Positions 59,270-64,000 of a DNA stretch of 64,000 nt are shown here, in pieces (the stretch's first letter is position 1; each line of letters starts with the position of its first letter). Both the position numbers and the translations under genes were made by a program. Location: contig NC_066845.1 in NCBI RefSeq assembly GCF_001640805.2, positions 19,532,307 through 19,596,306 of the forward strand. The letters run 5' to 3'. Under the pieces are notes generated by a model, which worked only from the letters and a program-made list of their open reading frames with translations, searched no databases and had not been told where the DNA came from. This DNA is from Lates calcarifer (taxonomy: Eukaryota > Chordata > Actinopteri > Centropomidae).

Positions 59270-59530
59270 AGACAAAGGGCCAAAGTGAGTATGGCTGCTT
59301 TGATTGATTTCAGCTGTAATCTGCTCACTAACTCATCTCCTGACATCTCTCTCTCCCTCCCTCTCTCTCTCTCCATCTCTAACAGACTCTCCGTCCATTA
59401 AAGCCCAGTCGGGTCCTGGCTGAGCAGCTGTGAAGAGACAAACCATTTATCAGCCTGTCAGCTTTTGCTGCCTGTTATTCCAGCCAGCCAGACTGCATGG
59501 CTGCCCAAGACCCAATAAGTGACTGAGGAG
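59270..59530. other. unique mid-GC stretch with CT tract
   Basis: A CT-rich tract at about 59347-59375 is followed by TCTAACAG, an acceptor-like end, and then by mid-GC DNA (CGTCCATTAAAGCCCAGTCG). No donor and no long frame follow. It may be regulatory or nothing. Confidence 0.2.
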
Positions 59531-59890
59531 AGCTGGCACACACTTACAGTACATCTATATATAGTGTTTAATATATAATCTGAAAAACTTAAGAGGGACA
59601 CAGGCTTTAAAAAGTAGCAAACAAATAATATTTTACACTGATGAGGACACAAAAAGTAAAAGTTTTATGGTTATGAATTGACAACATCACACGTGCATAG
59701 TACTTCCTGCTCTCCCTCACACACACACACACACAGAATGTGACAGACAGTCATTTAACATGCTGACAGAATGACTGATGGTTTGACTGACACTGTGCTA
59801 AATAACAGCAAAGCCAGCCACCTGCGCCACAACACCAGACAGGAAACATGGACTGACAGCACCATCTAGTGACTGCATGAGACCCAGCAT

Positions 59891-62431
59891 TTTATTATGA
59901 GGATGTTTGCATGTCAATCCAAAACTACCAGGAAATATCTCAGGTGTTGACTGAATGCACTGGACAAAGTTTATATTTAGGAAGTGGTCTGTTTGCATGA
60001 TTTTACACAACATGTTCAGCATGGCAAAAATGGGTGCTTTGCATAGATCTCAATGTTGATATATAAAATAATGCACCCCAGTCCACTGTGACACTGTGGA
60101 CTAAACTTCAGTTTAATTTTCAAAATGTATAAAGAAAATTAAAAAAAAAAAAAAAAAACATCATGATGACTGTGGTGATCCATTTCTCTGTGAAATGTTA
60201 GGAGTTAGGAGATGGTGGTGAACCTGCAGCTGATGTTCTACATGAGTCTGAGCCCCAAACCAAAGGTACCAGTTTCAGGTTGCCTGTCTCTAAAACCTGA
60301 GCCAGAGCTTTGTTTTTTTCCAGAATTTCAAGAGCCACGGTATGCAATGGCAATTACAACAATGACAAAGTTAAAAAATAACTGATTTTTAACTGATGTT
60401 ACACTGCAAGTGTTTTATGCAATAATAATAAGCTTGTTTCTTCAGTTGTCATGCCTGATGAGTGTAATTATTAGTTATTACCTCTGTATTCCATTCAGGT
60501 GCCCCTGTTCCCTGGCCCTTTTATATCAGACATTTTGACTAGTCATATTAGGAAAGGTACAAGTGTCATTAATAACATGCATGCACAATACCAGGACCTC
60601 CCCTGAGTGGAAAGCAGCAATCTTTAATGTTGAAATGAAATACACCAGCTACAGCACGTCAAAAAAGAGCTGTCTTCCTCAGGTGGGCAGAAACAAAACA
60701 GAGTAAACAGTACAGGTGTAAGATGTAGGCAAAGGGAGGCAGTTAGGCCATGAACTGAGTGTTATCTTAACTAATTTGTCACTGTACAGTAGTGACAGTA
60801 GATGATTACTGACTTTAAAAAAAAAAAAAAGATATTTACTTCAGTGGACCATCAACCAACTAAAATTTCAGTTGTTTCCTAGACCTCACATAGAAACTTA
60901 TGTTTCAGTAAACACTGGTACTGAGTTGGAAGGCTACTCCTGCAGTAAAGTGTAGTTTTATACAGTTTTATGATTACAGTTTGAGTAATAAACACAGTGG
61001 CCTCAAAACATACTCACCCTTTTTGCACAATCTGCAAAACATTTCTCACAACAAAATCTTCCAAAGCAGAAATAACACTCAGGCTAAAAAATATATTTCA
61101 GTTGGAAAAACTGTTGCTAAATTAAATCTCCATTAATGTTTCCCACAATAACAACCCATCCACAAGAAAAGAAAACTAACACATAGTGTGGTTTATGTGC
61201 ATTAGCATTTTAATTGGACAAAGCAAGAAAACATTGATTACAGTAGCAGAGTCATCAGTTCTCAGGGCTAACACCTTTCTAAACAAAAGGGTCTGAAAAT
61301 GTCTGTAGGCACTGCCTAATTAAAAAGAGGATCTTGTCAGCTAAAAGAAACCAGCTCTATAAGGCAACAGTTACAATGTAGGCCTCCCCATTTCTCTGGC
61401 AAAAAGAGCAAGTGTAAAGGTTGAATCCACTCAGATTTTTGATATAAAATACTGGCGTTTCAATAGATATTTAAAAAACATCAGAAGTGTCAAACATGTT
61501 CACCCTTTAACATTTGAATTGTGTTAAATTTTAAGTATGCACTGCATGGCAATGCTGTCTTATCCCTGCATGGAAGAATCACGTGTGTTGCACTGTGCCA
61601 GTGTCACATTTGATAGTGCCACTCTGCTACGTACAATGTTGGAGTTAACTGTCGAGTTATCAAAACAAAAGAGAAAGCAAGCACCCACAGTTAACAGTAG
61701 CATTTTACTTACATTGTTTCAAATGAATGGATGAATGGTTATTTACAAGTGGCGAAAAGGTTTGAGGCTGTCTGAGAGATATGAAGGAGAAATGGAATGC
61801 AAAAAGGAAATACTCTTGGTAGTCAAATTTGTCCATGTACAAGAGAGGAAAAAACTGTGCAATATTTATCTGCCCTTACAGAGAAACAGCAGTGGCAACA
61901 ATCCCTGCAATTGATTTTAATCCAAGAGAAAATGAGAACAAATTAAACAGATTTCCATTCCTCAAATAATAACTAAGGTTCATAACTTAGCACGACTCAG
62001 ACTTAAACGGTTATTTTTTTAAAAAATGACAAACCTCTCAGTGGCTGTCTGAGAGGAAAGATGTGAAAATGGAAGCAATTTGTAAAACCTGAAAAAAAAA
62101 AATCCAAAAGTTTCTCCTTTACAGTTTTATACTCATTTACAGTTAACTTAAAAATGGTAAGAGCCCTGGTTCATGGCCAGTCTTGCCTTCCACAAAGGGT
62201 GTAAATACCTGTGTGGGTCAAATCACTCCTCCCTGGCTCCCATTACCTCAATCCCCCCCCCCATGAAATCCCATTTACATCTCCTATAGACGTCAACCTT
62301 CCCATTAGGCTCCACATCCCAGTAAAAGTCTTAGTCCTGCCACAAATGGAGGCGGTGTTACACAGCCCCGCGGGGCACCGTACAGCCAATAAGAGGCTGA
62401 TGGTTGACAAATTTCCCACCCTGCCCACTTA
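59891..62431 (-). other. possible 3' UTR of the edge gene
   Basis: Downstream of the predicted stop codon (reading leftwards) the minus strand is AT-rich and non-coding. The first canonical AATAAA that I found on the minus strand is at 59896-59891 (TTTATT on the plus strand). ATTAAA variants occur near 61915, 61209, 60623 and 60112. UTR length therefore ranges from about 0.5 to 2.5 kb and cannot be fixed from sequence alone. An A18 run (plus strand) lies inside at 60141-60158. Confidence 0.3.
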
Positions 62432-62570
62432 TCAGTGTGTGGGGTATCCTGCGGCTCCCATACCAGGCTGGTTGGCTAGCATACTCCCATTCAATCCCTG
62501 TGTAGGCTCCATAACCCCACCGTTACTGATGGCGCTCATGCCAGTCCACCCAGCACTGGCCGGTAAGTGA
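62432..62570 (-). CDS. predicted terminal coding exon, gene not identified
   Basis: Reading leftwards from the acceptor AG (62571-62572), the exon starts with one base completing a split codon. It then encodes 45 residues and stops at TGA (62434-62432). The peptide begins HLPASAGWTGMSAISNGGVM, continues through EPTQGLNGSMLANQ and ends PGMGAAGYPTH. It is rich in Gly, Met, Asn, Ser and Pro, with no catalytic motif or membrane segment. Such tails are usual at the disordered C-termini of transcription factors and RNA-binding proteins. That is an inference, and I recognise no specific family. The other two frames from this acceptor stop after 10-16 codons. No upstream exon lies inside the window, so the gene body must be to the right of base 64000. 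GC content is higher than in the flanks. A donor-like GGTAAGTG on the opposite strand overlaps the exon start, so a plus-strand reading cannot be fully excluded. Confidence 0.5.
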
Positions 62571-62587
62571 CTGCAAAAAAACGAAGT

Positions 62588-62632
<45 letters not shown>

Positions 62633-62640
62633 GACAGAAA
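62571..62640 (-). promoter_or_regulatory. splice acceptor with microsatellite polypyrimidine tract
   Basis: On the minus strand a (CT)n run (GA on the plus strand, perfect at 62591-62624, interrupted to about 62640) leads into TTTACTTCGTTTTTTTGCAG and then the exon. The 3' splice signal is thus largely built from a length-variable dinucleotide repeat. Confidence 0.5.
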
Positions 62641-64000
62641 GACAAAATGCCAGCAGGTTAGAAGAGACAAGGCGAAAGGGAGCCAAAGGGACTGTTTATA
62701 TTAGAGCTACTAGAATCTGGACAGGCTAGAATGAGAACAAGAAGGCAAACAGAGTTATCAGAGGTTGTGAGGATGAGGCAGGCTGGGCAAAAATCAAGCT
62801 AGCAAAAAACAGGAAAAAAACAGAAAGTGGAGGGCTCTTTGGAGGGGCCAAAGGTAAGTGTCATTTGATTAAACATGGGTGGACAAGCAGACAAAGAGCA
62901 AACAGGCTAAGCGCAGCGAGCTAAATATTACTTTCTACCCCCCTCCCAACTGCTGATAACCATGAACATAAAACAGCTGTAACCAGCACACAGACAGATA
63001 AGCCACACTGTTTACAAGAATGTTATCTTCATTTTTCTTGCAACACTTCTACATTTGGCCACAAAGTAAACGTAAATTCTCACCTAATTCACATGATGCA
63101 TTTTAAGGCTTTTATCATTCATGTAATATAACTAAATTCTAAGTTCAGTGTGGAGAATAGACAGCTTATACAGGATAAAGATTTATCTTCAAATTTCAAG
63201 TCAAGAGAGGCCTCGCCTCTGTCTTAGGAATTGTGCATTTACTGTACATTCGACAATCACACACACTGCTCAGTTACATCTACCTCACACCTTTGTACAG
63301 AGCCTATTTATACACCTGTTCACCAAGAATGTTAGACTGTCAACGACATATGGCCTCTCCTTTATTTATCATGGGTGCACAAAGCATGACTGCACATAGG
63401 CTATCTAAATAAAAACAAAATTTGATAACCTACAAATGATATTTAACATGTCCTACTGACATTCATATACAGATCAATTCCTCAGGTATATGTAAAAAAT
63501 AAATCAATGAAATCAAAAGAGAAAAATATGTAAAAAGCTATGACATGAATGTAGACATACAAAACAAATGAAAAGCCTTAAAGAACACAGTTCTTACACA
63601 CAGTGGGCAATCTTACAAAAGGGAAATGCATTCTTCATCAATTAACTCTCCCTGGTGTGGACAGTAAGTCAAATGTTTGTTCTTTTAGCATTTATCTGTT
63701 TCTGTCAATTACTTTTACATTAATGAATGAATAAATTATCCAGTTTAAGGGAGTCTTCTTACCATTGTTTTTGGGAAAGATGATAGTTTTGAACTATTAA
63801 GTGTCATAATTCAAGCAACAAGAACATTTTGTAATAAAACCCTTCAGTTATTAAGCTGTAATGACACACTGAAACATGATTAACAACAAAATTAAAGTTC
63901 AGATTGTTCTGTGTGTGTGGTGTGTGTTTATTTCTCAATCTTCTCAAGATGAGCAAGATGAGGGGCTGGTGAGGGGAGGAGGGAGGAAGGGGGTTGGGGG
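62641..64000 (-). other. probable last intron of the edge gene
   Basis: No coding frame is convincing here on either strand. If 62432-62570 is a terminal exon, this is the 3' part of its last intron. A donor-like AAAGGTAAGTG is visible on the plus strand near 62850, without a matching acceptor. The final 50 bases are G-rich. Confidence 0.4.

Noticed and set aside
1..64000. Prokaryotic-type systems (operons, CRISPR, toxin-antitoxin, phage islands)
   Set aside because: Microsatellites, splice signals, LINE tails and the absence of long tightly packed frames show this is vertebrate nuclear DNA.

Overview
The window looks like nuclear DNA of a ray-finned fish, most likely a percomorph teleost. 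The signs are low overall GC content, very many (TG/CA)n, (CT/GA)n and (TA)n microsatellites, and fragments of several dispersed repeats that I recognise from teleost genomes. No bacterial operon, ribosome-binding site, CRISPR array, phage module or rRNA/tRNA gene is visible. The open reading frames are short (193 codons at most), and the longest lie over microsatellites, purine-rich tracts or repeats. I read almost all of them as chance.

The only segment I would call a gene part is at the right edge on the minus strand. A polypyrimidine tract ending in TTTTTTTGCAG (62571-62640) is followed by 45 codons and a stop (62432-62570). This fits the last coding exon of a gene whose body lies beyond base 64000. 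The encoded tail is rich in Gly, Asn, Met and Ser, as in C-termini of nuclear regulators, but I cannot name the gene. Its 3' UTR would run leftwards, perhaps to a poly(A) signal near 59891. Bases 62641 to 64000 would be intron.

The remaining ~60 kb is gene-poor DNA. Layout: 1-3.2 kb featureless; 3.3-4.7 kb exon-like ORF and regulatory-looking blocks; 5-8.3 kb repeats and composite microsatellites; 9-16 kb repeats with regulatory-looking islands at 8.9, 10.9 and 15.7 kb; 18-27 kb transposon fragments, a candidate non-coding exon and a long (TA)n hairpin; 27-29 kb regulatory-looking islands and a LINE tail; 30-31 kb degenerate AT-rich repeat; 31-42 kb mixed islands, TG arrays and a second candidate exon (41.7 kb); 43-48 kb two of the best-looking non-coding blocks; 48-59 kb a fold-back repeat, dispersed repeats and a short inverted-terminal-repeat element at 55.4 kb.

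About twenty islands are mid-GC, low in simple repeats and dense in TAAT, AACAAT, TGACAG or ATGCAAAT motifs. They resemble conserved non-coding elements around developmental regulators. My inference is that this is the downstream regulatory desert of the gene at the right edge, or of another gene outside the window. I had no alignment, so conservation is predicted and not shown. I found no convincing new biological system.
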